This document shows, piece by piece, positions 11,101 through 21,474 of a stretch of DNA of 64,000 nt. Within the stretch, counting starts at the first letter, position 1. Each line of letters begins with the position of its first letter. Location of the stretch: positions 8,927,640-8,991,639 of the forward strand of contig NC_135781.1 in NCBI RefSeq assembly GCF_028453695.1. The letters are read 5' to 3'. This DNA is from Augochlora pura (lineage: Eukaryota; Arthropoda; Insecta; Hymenoptera; Halictidae). A program made the translations under genes and the position numbers. The notes under the pieces were generated by a model. It searched no databases and was not told the DNA's origin. It saw only the letters and a list, made by a program, of their open reading frames with translations.

Positions 11101-12515
11101 TTGACTTCAGCAGAATCGTAAATATTCTACCTGGAGAGAAAAACTTACCGTTCAGAGCTTAACTGCGTTACTTTAAATTTTATCCGGGAATTTCTCGGTG
11201 AACAATTCTACTTAATGATTGATATTATTATCGGGAAAAGCTGTTTTATTCGAGGAAAGCAATAACGTTTGCGCGGATGGAAAGTCGAGCTTTTGAAACT
11301 TTGATATTCGTTTCATTTTTGTCAAGCGTAAAGCTTTCGAAATTTGTTACGGGGGCAATGGTTATCGGCGAAGCCGATGAAGATTCGAAAGAGATTTTCG
11401 AGATTTTTGACAAACAAAATTTGGATTAACCTTACAAAGCTGGGGGATTGGTTGTGTTAAAACAACGTATTGCAAATATCATAGGATAAAAAATAATACT
11501 ATATAATTTGATATCTATATATTTACGTAATAATAATGTTAGGTTAAGATTTTACAAAATTGATGATATTAATGTTATTGAGATTATAATGTTGTATTAA
11601 TATATGAAAGATATAGATTGGTATCTAGGGCCTAAATATTTTTGAGATGTTACACCAACTAATTTTCTATGGAATGTCTGTACAAAAACTTTTTTAGATT
11701 GCAATTGAGTGGAATGACAAAAATATTAAAAAATGATGTTTTTCAACTTTTTTTATCTGAACCTATAGCAAATCTTTAAAAATTACATTTTGTGTACTCA
11801 AACATTAGCATGCTTTCCGAGGCGTCTGTATTTACATTCCACTAATTTCGTGGCACTATTACTAACGTATGATTACGTTTGACCTAATAGCTGCACCGAA
11901 AAAATGGTGGATAACGAATCCTCTAGCAGAGAGAGAGAGAGTTACAGGCGAAGTTAACATTAGATAATCTATAAAGAAGGTTAAAGTAGAGTCGAATGCG
12001 ATTCGACCCTAACTCTGGCACACACGCTCGCACGCAACAATGCACGGAACGCCCCATTAGGATGTCGTTAAATAATACAGCCTCCATATTAGAAGCGGCC
12101 ACCCCATAGCCAACGCAACCAGAAGAGGATTATCCCACAACGATATGTCTCGCGCTCCCCCTTCACCATGTGAGCCGCAAGCAACCAGCAACACGTAACT
12201 TACCGTTACCTATGTACGTGTACGAAATATTCGATCGGGGAAGCTTACGTTCGACAGAATCGTTGACAGTGATTTGTACAGTCTAATCCAACGACAAACA
12301 CGAACGTTTTCATACGATAACGCGACAGTACCATAATCCTCGCGCTCTACATGTGCGCAGCTTTTTTTTTACTCTTCCTGCTGCGGCGGTGGCTACACGG
12401 CGTCTTTGTCCGATGACTAGTGTAAAAGTAAACTGCAGTCTGTGTAATTCCGAGCATGTACACACCGCTAAAGACAGACGGTGAACTTTAAATCTTTGTG
12501 ATCAACCTCGTTATA
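8111..12515. other. Non-coding stretch, a few minor repeats
   Basis: Contents: a CpG-rich block at about 8140-8560, AT-rich DNA to about 9400, a mixed block at 9430-9770, AT-rich DNA again, a GC-richer block at 10200-11010, then AT-rich DNA. A 19-20-bp unit (TGTATATTTCTATTTTCTG) occurs at 10064-10082 and, with one extra T, at 10100-10119. A short (AG)7 lies at 11928-11941. An antisense open frame at 10588-10998 is listed separately. No recognised gene was found. Confidence 0.5.
10588..10998 (-). CDS. Antisense open frame, exon-like, unrecognised
   Basis: The frame is open for about 137 codons on the minus strand after a TGA at 10999-11001. The protein-like part comes first, with charged segments such as VTDQLTEEAWSKWKKEVPED. 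The first ATG falls about 40 codons into the frame, so a real product would need an upstream exon or a non-ATG start. No strong acceptor precedes it. The tail is hydrophobic and arginine-poor. I do not recognise the family, and chance is a fair alternative in this GC-richer block. Confidence 0.15.
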   Translation of the reverse strand, partial: LRRPAFRSACVEELFVIVTDQLTEEAWSKWKKEVPEDQRRKMLPESRSRFWVGSQVAPGYVPPRGMFTEEPRKPGMKFEVRKRQRHEGSTPAKEKQPEIGGPRCLTGIICAMAPRPFVCFTFLDGLLPSNAALFRL

Positions 12516-12549
12516 TGAAACTATAGTAAAGTAGTTTATTATAGTTTCA
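12516..12549. repeat. 34-nt near-perfect hairpin
   Basis: Arms 12516-12530 and 12535-12549 pair over 15 positions (one G-T pair, the rest Watson-Crick) around a 4-base GTAG loop. It is too short for a typical animal pre-miRNA. It could be a cruciform-prone site, a collapsed MITE remnant or an RNA structural element. Confidence 0.75.
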
Positions 12550-13675
12550 CAGGATGAGTGTCTGTTCTTGAAAGTTTAATAACTAATATTTCGGTTCACA
12601 AGTTCGAAGGGATTTAATTTCGATTTAAATTCCCCGCATAATAATTGCCTAACAGTTATGTCTCATACGTCACGTGACATTTATATTACTTAAAAGTAGA
12701 GCCGCCTTCTTGTTACAGAAGTTATTTCATTTTCCATACTGTGTGCATTTCATACTGTAAACAACTCAATTTAATTCTTCTTTAAAAATTTGCATTAGAA
12801 AATATTCACTATGTATATCAACTTACCTCAACATATTTAATTATTTGCAACTGGTTTTGCAATTAGGAAAGAACAACTATGATTGGGCTCTTTCGTTTAT
12901 TATATAAAGATTGAGAATTTTTAAGGTAGTGATAATGTCCCATTCATGATAGTTCTCCCTTACACTAAAATCCTAATCTACAATCTTGCTGGAAGTGCAT
13001 AACGAATGACAGAGCACTGGTTACATGTACAGTGGAAAATACGAATCTAATTCACATTTAAGAGTAATCTCCGTTCAGATACCAACTTCCAATCTACAGA
13101 ATCGAAAACACGCGTAAGTGCACGAAATTTGATAGCAAATGGCACCTCTAGGCGACCGCCGATGCAATTCATTATGCATCAGGCGGACACAATATCTGCG
13201 ATACGCGTGCGAAACGCTTGCCGTGGCCAGCGCTTTCCTTCCTTTCCAAGCCGTGATTAATCTACCCTCGGTAACGAGTCCGGCTTGACAGTTCTCATCG
13301 CGGAAAGTAATAGCGGTGCCCGATGGTATTCAATGAAGGCCCCTTTGTTGCCACGTACGCGCTGACCAGCGCTTGTTACAAATACAACGTGTGATAAGAA
13401 GAACGTGGTATATTTCTCGCCTCGGGAGCGAAGGTAAAAGATTTTCTTTCCGGGGCTGCACGAACGAGTGACGGCGAAGTGGAGAGGGACCCGTGGCCGC
13501 GACTGCGAAGATTTGAGAAAGAGATGACGGGGAACAAAAATTGCCGTCCAGCGGCGAATGGAATCGCATGTTGATCTATAGATACAGAAAATTTTAATAA
13601 CGCCGTCGAAGAAGGAGATTAGCAACTAAGATCTTGAAATTAGAAATAGAAATTCTTATCGCTATTCACTAACTG
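12550..13675. other. Non-coding stretch, nothing recognised
   Basis: The DNA is AT-rich up to about 13090. A CpG-richer block follows at 13100-13620, with overlapping antisense frames that resemble no known protein. Confidence 0.5.
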
Positions 13676-13831
13676 GTAAAAGTTGTTTTGTACATGTCTT
13701 TTCTGTAAAAATTATTCCGTATTTATCGTTCTTTTGTGGAGATTATTTGTATATCCTTTTTATAACATTTGTATTGCATAAAAGTTTTTATAAAAGTTAT
13801 TTGATACGCGTGTTTTCGTAAAAGTTGTTTG
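13676..13831 (+). repeat. Degenerate ~30-bp tandem array
   Basis: Units beginning GTAAAAGTTGTTT or close variants start at 13676, 13705, 13736, about 13771, about 13790 and 13818. Each ends in a T-rich block (for example TCTTTTCT and CGTTCTTTT). Spacing is about 28-35 bp, with one shorter interval near 13771-13790. The units have diverged by substitutions, so this is an old minisatellite-like array. It has no coding content. Confidence 0.6.
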
Positions 13832-16800
13832 GCATAATAATAATGTTTTTACTATGCCGAATTCTGTTGAAATCTAAACGTACGGCCCCACTTTAACACT
13901 CCTGGAAATTATGTAAATAAAAAATACGAAACTTTGTCTTGGGTGTAAATCAAACGATAAAAAAATCGAATTTTTAATATACCAACGATTAAAATTGCAA
14001 GTTGCATGTTCTACTGAGATATGTTATTTATTAAATATAATCGAATAATAATTGGATATTTGATGACGATAAATACAATAAACGGTGAAGTGAATATTTT
14101 TCAGGCTAAAAATAGTGAAACACGTGGCTGCATCAATGAGTATTCGGAAAAAGAAGCGACGTCGAATAACATGGTTGTCGTGCGGAGAAATCGTCTGTGC
14201 AGGAAGCCGCTGCTAGCCGGCAAACAGATGACACCGCCGATACATCGATCCGCATAATCGAGGGTGCGATGATGGAACGGTGTAATACTCACGGTCTACC
14301 TGTCGCTATCGCGACATTTATCTGCGAGACATTCTACCTGCGATATTCTATTATATTCCGCGGCATTGTATATCCGTCATCCAGCCGACCCGAGCCGCCA
14401 TTTACCACTAAACGCAATTATCGTCACTATTTCTTAGTAATAGAGAATGAAATTTGTAATTATCGTTACATCGCGCGTGACCTTTAAACGCGTGCGTTTA
14501 CAATTATCTGTTTACATTGCATCGACAATGCTATTTAATCTTTCGAGGATAAAAAATATCCTGTCAAAAAATTTCTCAAAATTTCAGAGTACTACTACTG
14601 AAACAATTGATGAAATTATATTAACGATCAATGAAATTAAAATTGAAAAATTGAGCTGTATGATATGAATTTTGTTATGAACAGCGCGGCAATTAAGGAG
14701 TTAAAATTAGAACCTTAACATTTCGAATGTTTCAACCATAGCCAGCTTGCCACGATTGTTTCAGTTCTATTCTTTAAAATCGAATGTACTCGTTTCGAAT
14801 GTTCCAAATTGCTTCGGAAAAACTCCTCGATCAATAGGTTTTCACGATCTGTTCTCCGGCACTCGTCGATTACATCAAATATTCACCACAAAATGCCCGA
14901 AAGGGTGGACCGCCCGGAGGCGTGCATCGCTGATCGTATTATACAAAACGTTTGCTGCGACTCCGCAAATACGTGCATGGCAATTAATGGGCGCAATCAG
15001 GGGAGAATTTATCCATTACACACGCAGTGATTAATTGCTAGCCATTCACGATCGGCAAAGACGACCGAAGGTCGCCGAAGAATTTACCGCGCGCGCTCGA
15101 AACACGTTTCCCCACGTAATTCTAATATAATCGGTCGGTGTCCCGCGCTACCGAAACGGAATCGCGGATGATGATCAACCGGGTAACTTTAGTAAGCGCG
15201 AGCGTGCACACACACACGTATAACATTTGTTGACAACTTTTTGGTATCGTTGACGGCGATCTGAAAGATTTGCCGATATTCCGTCGACTGCGGGAAACCG
15301 TTTATTAATAACCGCGAGCGTGCGATGCGTCGAGTGGCACATAGAATCTCGATCGTCGCGAACAAGCGTCCACAATTAGGATTTAATGGTTGCGCAAGTC
15401 GATTGCGAGGTCTGTTGTCCAAGTAAACCGATTAGAGCTAATTACTCGTGACAAAAAAAAAAGCGACGAACAACGATCCGAACGATTTAATACGCGATGA
15501 GAAAAATGGATTCTAAATCTTTAACTTGCTCGCACGTTCACGGTTAATTGTTTTCTCGATCTTCCTAAAGCTGATTATCGCATTTAATAGGCTCGGGTAA
15601 CGGGATGATCTGTCGTTGAAATAAAAACGGATGTTGCTTAACGAGAATGATTCTGAATTTCGTTGTTACGCTTCCTCATTGTACTCAACATTTAAAGGCT
15701 TAAAAAAACTTTACGAAGAAGTTCATTATTTGTATTATTTATTTGTTGAAGTATTGTTTATTTTCTTAATGAAATTTTGTATCACTGACTGCGAAATTGT
15801 AGAAATTAACAATTCCTGGTTACTCGTTTATTTGTAAAAGATTGAATAAAATTTATGGACATTTGTTTAATTGCGGATAAATAGTCGATAGAATTTTTCG
15901 AGGGATGAAAGGAATTACCGTCGGGTAAATAAAAGGACTCTATCCTGAGTAATGGCAATGAAAGAGGAAAGGAAGAATCGGGCACAAGTAGAATGAACCA
16001 CCAGTCGGTAGATAATTAGGCCTTATAAGTGTTTACAATCTATACCCATCTTTCATGACTGGTCACTCGCCTCGACAGGGTTCGTCCCTACCACCACGTT
16101 TTTGTCGTACGCAGACATCATATTCCTGGGTATTTCCCAGGGAAATTCCAAAGGTACAGCGTAGCCTAACCTGGCGTGGCAGAAAACATGTGTTTGGGAT
16201 TGGAACGAATCACCATCTGGAAATATTACACCTGATTCTGGGCATCCTTCGGTTTCGGGGCTTTAAGAACATTTACCGTCCATAAATCTTTTGTAAAATA
16301 TTATCTGCTATTGGTTACCAGTGTTCCGTTATGGACCTGTAAATAAATACATGGGGATTGACAGTAATCTCGAACGTCCTCTACAAATATTAATCTCTGC
16401 AGCTGAAGTTGTTTCGAAATTTGAATAGACTCTCGAACTGTCTACCTAAATGATTTGTTACACGCAAGCATAATAATTAATTGATTGAAAATGGGATTTC
16501 ATATTTGTTAAACGTATGCGTCAAACAGTTGTCAATTTTTGCGAGCTGGGTATATTTTTGGGCGGCGAGGTAAGAAACAAATATTTATTTATTAGCATTT
16601 TTCAATTTTTATGTTAACGCCAATGAACGGGATAAGAGGATAAATATGGGTGCGGATAAGTATGGGTAAAGAGGATAATCTTAATAACAGCACGTACAAT
16701 AACTAATTGTCGGGATTATGGTTATCGGATAGAGGAGCGACCAACGAGAAAGTGAGAGAATGTGCTTAATCGACAGCTATTCGATCGATACGAAAGTGGC

Positions 16801-19600
16801 ATAAATTTTGGCGGACTTTTGGTGATAGAGTCGCATCATTGTCTGAGTTTAATGTCTGGAGACGTTTATTGTCGCAACGTCCGATTATGGTAGGTGATTT
16901 CGTGACGCGGCTATTGAAAATATGAAACAGGCACCGACCCCTTTCGCTGCCCGGCTGTCAGGTAATGGCACGGTATATGGATCGACGTGACGCAGACGAA
17001 AGGATGGCGGATCGCATCCGGAAAAACTCGGGGACGAGCAACGAGAACATGAACGAAAATGATGTCTTTCTAAAAACTGGTAATCCCGCTTTCCAGTAAT
17101 CCGATTTAACTAGGGCCAATCGTTCGGTACCGATCGTATAACGGAACGAGCGATTGCGAACGAGAGAAATTGACGGCATCATCGACCGGCCGAGATTATA
17201 TTTCCTTCCATTTCACCGCCGGTGATGTGATACTAAGAAACTTATCCAGAATAAGTATTTCGCAGGAAGGCAGAACGATCGCCTTTTTCTCTCTCCTCTT
17301 CATCTTCTTCTCTCTATCAAGATTCCGCGAAAATGTATTATCGATATATTATCGTAGAATTTACAAATGTCAAAATACGGAAAGTTTTCGATTTAATATT
17401 TTGACATTTATGTACACCACTTTGACACACAGGAAAGTATTTTTCACTTCAAAGCACACATATTGATTTAAATATACGGCACACAAGTCAAAGTTCAATA
17501 AGCGTTCGAATACGTTTTTGAATCATAGTACATTCCGACAAAAACAGTCCACTGCATATACTCGCGACTGTTGGAGAAGTGATCTGCCTTTGATTTATAC
17601 TAAATACCTCGCATTGGCCGCGCATTGTACCACTTATCTTAAAGAAATAGGCGTACCCCGTTTGACCCGCCTACCTCGTTATACCCTACTTTCCTCTGTA
17701 CCTAAAGGTCGGGATTACCGATTCCAAGTTAACTAATCAGACATATAGAAATGCCAGACTGTAGAGGCTTAATGTATTCGTTGTCAGCAAAAATAAATTA
17801 CCGTTGCAATTCACAGTCCTTCGCCCGGCGAGATATAAATAAAAATTTCTGTCACGCGTACACACACACACACGCGCGCGCGCGCAATCTGTCTTCATCC
17901 ATATGTATTCTAAATTGTAAAAAGGCAAATTGGTATGTACGTTGCAAATGAGTCCTTTTAGCCCGCTGTGAGCCACTTAATTAAAGGGGCTGCGTTTGGA
18001 ACACGTTGGAAAAAAAAAATGAGGAAACGGGTGTCGTTGCTGAAAGAACCCTGCCGTCGAATATCTCCGAGCAACCGAGTCGACACTTCGGCCTGGTTAC
18101 GTCATGGTTACAAATCAGAATATTTATCACGAGTCTGAGGCTCCTGCGGTGGCTGTGCGCGCTCGATAAAACGGAGACGCCTTCGGCGCCGTCGCGCGTC
18201 CTCCGCTTCTCGATACACGCGTACCTGTCGCCTTGACGAGAAATGAAATCTAGTCGCGTGTCAATAGAGGGCTTCCATTCCTATTGGCGATATCGCGGAA
18301 CCATATTGTCGGGTCTCCGAGAACGGAAGTCGCCGAGGAAAAACTACGGTAAAAACTTCCACGACTCTAATAAGAAAAATGCTTCTTATTTTTCCAATTG
18401 TCCGTGATCATCGAACGACAGAAAATATGCATTATTTTTATCCAGAAAAAATTTGACAAACGACCGTATGAGATTTTCCATCCATAACTAATCTTGTCGC
18501 GATATAAGTGCGCTCGTGCTCTGTTCTCGGTTAGATCACATTTCTTCGTACTCGTCCATACTTATTTTTCCCGCTTCAATGAAGAACATTCAATAACACG
18601 ATTCAATAGATGGTAATGTTACGTATTTTCGATTTTTTATTTAAACCGTTCACTTTGCGAAATGCAAAATTAATATATTTAAAATAGTATATTATCCGAT
18701 GAAGTAGATAATGCTAATTCGATTCGTTAGAATCGCTCATAAATTTGTATGAATTATTAAGATTGTTGATTTGATACATCGTAACCGAAACGAATAGATA
18801 CAGTGTTGAATTAGAATTGTAATGGTATTAGAAAATTCTAAAAATATTATTGCATTATGTCTGACTTATTAAATTTATTAAAGTATGGAATGTGTTATCA
18901 TTTAATTTTTGCCTTGGAAAAATTGTATATCGAACTAAAAATCCACATTCGAACCGTATCATATGATTAGCCGCGGTTACCTTCAATATTCTTGCTACTC
19001 CAAGGATCGGCATTCTGATTTGTATCATATCAATCTCGTTCTGATCAAACACTATTTCCGAGGAACACGATTGGGATCTAATCAAACCGATAGTGGGATC
19101 GATAGTGTCTACTATAAGAAATAATCCTACGGATTTGCTTAGAAATATCGAGGGGTCTATTGCACCACCGGAGCTGTCTCCGAGCACCACCGAACATCAA
19201 GCTGATCTCGGCAATGCGGATCAATTTGGGATTCCACAGTCCAAACAAAAAGGAAATAAAACGAAATAGCCGACGGCAAATCCCCCGACAAACGATACGA
19301 AGAGTGAATCCATCAGAGCGATACTTCGCGGAAAGGGAACGATCGCGAAAATGGCATCGCGTGGTAGCAAACGTAGTCGAAAAGCCATCGAAAGCAAGCT
19401 CCGCGGACCTTACGGCTCCAGTGTATCAGCGAGAGCGGAGCAGCGGGTCTCGTCGAAAGCAGTTCGTCGAGAGATCACGGCAGCAGGAGCAACAGAAGGT
19501 AGGGAACGGCAGCAGTTGAACGCGAGGATCATGCAGCTCACCCCGTCCTTGCCAGCACCCCACTATCCGACACTCTTCGTTCCACATACGCCTGAACGCA
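13832..19600. other. Upstream flank of optix, no recognised gene
   Basis: Mixed DNA with AT-rich parts (13840-14100, 15640-15900, 18380-19000) and CpG-rich parts. Small features are a (CA)n near 15206, the alternating purine-pyrimidine tract at 17854-17886, and a short hairpin with CCTGGG/CCCAGG arms near 16122. An antisense frame at 18855-19190 is open for 111 codons in AT-rich DNA but starts with GTG and is unrecognised. Regulatory elements of optix may lie here, but I cannot point to one from sequence alone. Confidence 0.45.
17854..17886. repeat. (CA)n(CG)n tract, 33-nt purine-pyrimidine alternation
   Basis: Purines and pyrimidines alternate without a break over 33 bases: an ACGCGT lead, then about seven AC units, then six CG units. 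Such tracts can adopt Z-DNA under negative supercoiling. It is also a compound microsatellite. Confidence 0.9.
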
Positions 19601-20440
19601 TCGATCGTTCTCTCTCTGTCTGTGCCGCGCGAGAGAGGGGGCGTGAGAGACGGATGTGGCGGGAGCTGCGAGAACAGTGGTAGGGGCGATATTGGAGGGG
19701 TGAAGGACGAACTGTAGACGAGATGGTAGGGGAAAGTGCACGGAGGTGGGGTTGGATCGCTGGCTAGCACGTGGTAGGGATAATTAAACCGACACAAATG
19801 TGCATACGGGCAGCGGTGTACGGAAGGACGAAGAAAGGTTGCCATGGCTACGTGGATGGGATCCGGCCAATCCCGGTCTGGCTGGTAGGCGTGGTCTCTA
19901 CATTGGCCCCCCCTGAGTATACTTATCGTTGTCCCTCTCCAACCAATCGGTCGGCCGTCCTACCGACGCCAATGGCAGGGGGAAGGACGAGGGTGCAAGG
20001 GAGAAAGAGCGACAGAGAGGGAGGTAGAGGTAGGTCGCAAGAGTCGGCGGGACTACCCGGTTGCAACGGGCGCGTACAAACGTATCATGCTGGGTAGGGC
20101 CGGTGCCGAGATGCCGGCTTGTAAACGAAACCAGTTTGCTATCCGATACGATCCAGGCAACAGCGGCCTCGCGTGATATCCCCACGGCTGAGGAGGAGAA
20201 ACGTCAGCGCGCTTTTCGCCGGTGACCCCGAGGATATCTACCTGGCGAACGTTACCTGCCTCGAGAGTCGGTTGACAGTTGCGTCGGGGGTGAGATATTG
20301 CAGTCCGGTACATGCAGGCGATCGCTCATCATCCGGCGGCCGGTCGCGAACGTCACTTGCGATAGTTAGTTAAGATTGTCCAGTGCCATCTAGGACAGCC
20401 GGACAACCGGAAGTGGTAGCGGTCGCAGTCGAGCCGCCTG
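19600..20440 (+). promoter_or_regulatory. GAGA-rich upstream flank of optix
   Basis: The region just upstream of the candidate leader is CpG-rich and carries GAGAG-type motifs at 19631-19650 and 20001-20030, on the sense strand. GAGA-factor-type sites are frequent at insect developmental promoters. No TATA box is evident. Overlapping frames on both strands here are low-complexity and probably not genes. The promoter assignment rests on position and composition. Confidence 0.35.
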
Positions 20441-20824
20441 TCAGTCGTAATCGAAGCATCAAACAGAGACACTACGCCGTGTTAGTTTTATGTTAGTTTT
20501 AAATCAGCTGGTGACGGTCGGAGCCGGTGAATTCGTTCGGGCGACAAATACATACACGTTCAGTGTCGAGTCCGTGAAGTGCGGTTCCGTATACGGTAGT
20601 CCGAATGATCCGATGAAACGAGGTGATTAGAAATGGATCCGCTGGTGGGTGCGTCATGAAAGCTCCAAAAAGTAAGCACAAATCGAGTCGGAGAGTTTGT
20701 TGAGTCCGGCGATCGGTGCTGCCTGTGCCTGTCTCTGAGAGACAGTCATATTCTTAGAGTGCAGAGGCGACGAGGTAGTCGGCTGACTTGCGATCGCTAG
20801 GATCCTAAAGTCGAGGAACGAGAG
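20441..20824 (+). promoter_or_regulatory. optix: Candidate optix 5' leader with initiator-like TCAGTC
   Basis: TCAGTC at 20441-20446 fits the insect initiator consensus, and a second TCAGTG lies at 20560-20565. Neither has a convincing TATA or downstream promoter element, so the start site is uncertain. The stretch to the optix ATG contains three short upstream ORFs (20490-20703) and a 17-nt GAGA palindrome at 20729-20745. After 20703 there is no further ATG before the coding start. An in-frame TAG at 20798-20800 shows that the coding frame cannot extend upstream without splicing. Confidence 0.35.
20490..20703 (+). other. Three consecutive upstream ORFs in the candidate optix leader
   Basis: uORF1 at 20490-20630 encodes 46 residues. 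uORF2 at 20633-20659 encodes 8 residues (MDPLVGAS) and begins two bases after the uORF1 stop. uORF3 at 20656-20703 encodes 15 residues, and its ATG overlaps the uORF2 stop as ATGA. If this DNA is in the mature leader, ribosomes would meet all three before the optix start at 20825, which would reduce or gate translation. The ORFs are seen directly; their place in the mRNA is inference. Confidence 0.45.
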
Positions 20825-21468
20825 ATGTCAGCTGTAGCGCCAGCAGGAACCGGTGCCACCGCACCCACCGCAAACGGTCCTATCGTTCCTGCCCCCGTTT
20901 TCGCGTTGCCAACGTTGTCGTTCACCGTCGGCCAGGTTGCCACCGTCTGCGAGACCCTGGAGGAGAGCGGAGACATCGAGAGACTGGCGAGGTTCCTCTG
21001 GAGCCTGCCAGTCGCGCACCCAAACATCCAGGAGCTAAACCAGAGCGAGGCGGTGCTCAGGGCGAGAGCCATCGTCGCCTTCCACTCGGGACATTATAGA
21101 GAACTGTACGCCATTTTGGAGAGGCACAAGTTCACTAAGGACTCGCACGGGAAGCTGCAAGCGATGTGGCTGGAGGCCCATTATCAGGAGGCCGAGAAGC
21201 TCCGCGGTAGACCGCTGGGACCTGTCGACAAGTACCGAGTTCGGAAGAAATTTCCATTACCGAGGACCATCTGGGACGGCGAGCAGAAGACTCATTGTTT
21301 CAAGGAGAGGACCAGATCGTTGCTGAGAGAGTGGTATCTGCAAGATCCTTATCCTAATCCTGGAAAAAAGAGGGAGCTAGCCGCCGCTACCGGCCTTACG
21401 CCGACTCAGGTGGGGAATTGGTTCAAGAACAGGAGGCAACGGGACCGTGCTGCTGCTGCGAAAAACAG
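20825..21468 (+). CDS. optix: Optix / Six3-Six6 class homeobox protein, first coding exon (partial)
   Basis: This is a sequence-specific transcription factor of the SIX family. In insects, optix acts in eye and anterior-head patterning. The exon encodes 214 complete codons plus two bases of an Arg codon. Residues 1-28 are an Ala/Pro/Thr-rich tail. The SIX domain covers about 29-145, with the hallmark VCETLEESGDIERLARFLWS. The homeodomain is about 152-211, with recognition helix QVGNWFKNRRQRDR, where W199, F200, K201 and N202 correspond to positions 48-51. Positions 5 and 12 are Thr rather than the usual Arg and Gln, as in other Six homeodomains. QKTHCFKERTR and LREWYLQDPYPNP place it in Six3/6 rather than Six1/2 or Six4/5. 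PNPG at 177-180 replaces the more usual PNPT or PNPS. The start is chosen because an in-frame TAG lies 27 bases upstream. The exon ends at CAG|GTACGT in phase 2, just after the homeodomain, where vertebrate Six3/6 genes also have an intron. The C-terminal tail was not found. Confidence 0.96.
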
Positions 21469-21474
21469 GTACGT
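21469..21474 (+). other. optix: Splice donor of optix coding exon 1
   Basis: CAG|GTACGT falls exactly where similarity to Six3/Six6 stops (after KN, inside the next Arg codon). The residues encoded beyond it, up to the TAG at 21635-21637, have no Six-like character. Confidence 0.85.

Noticed and set aside
19426..19845. Antisense frames (139 codons) upstream of optix
   Set aside because: They are Pro/Ser-rich products of the complement of GAGA- and G-rich promoter-flank DNA, with no domain.
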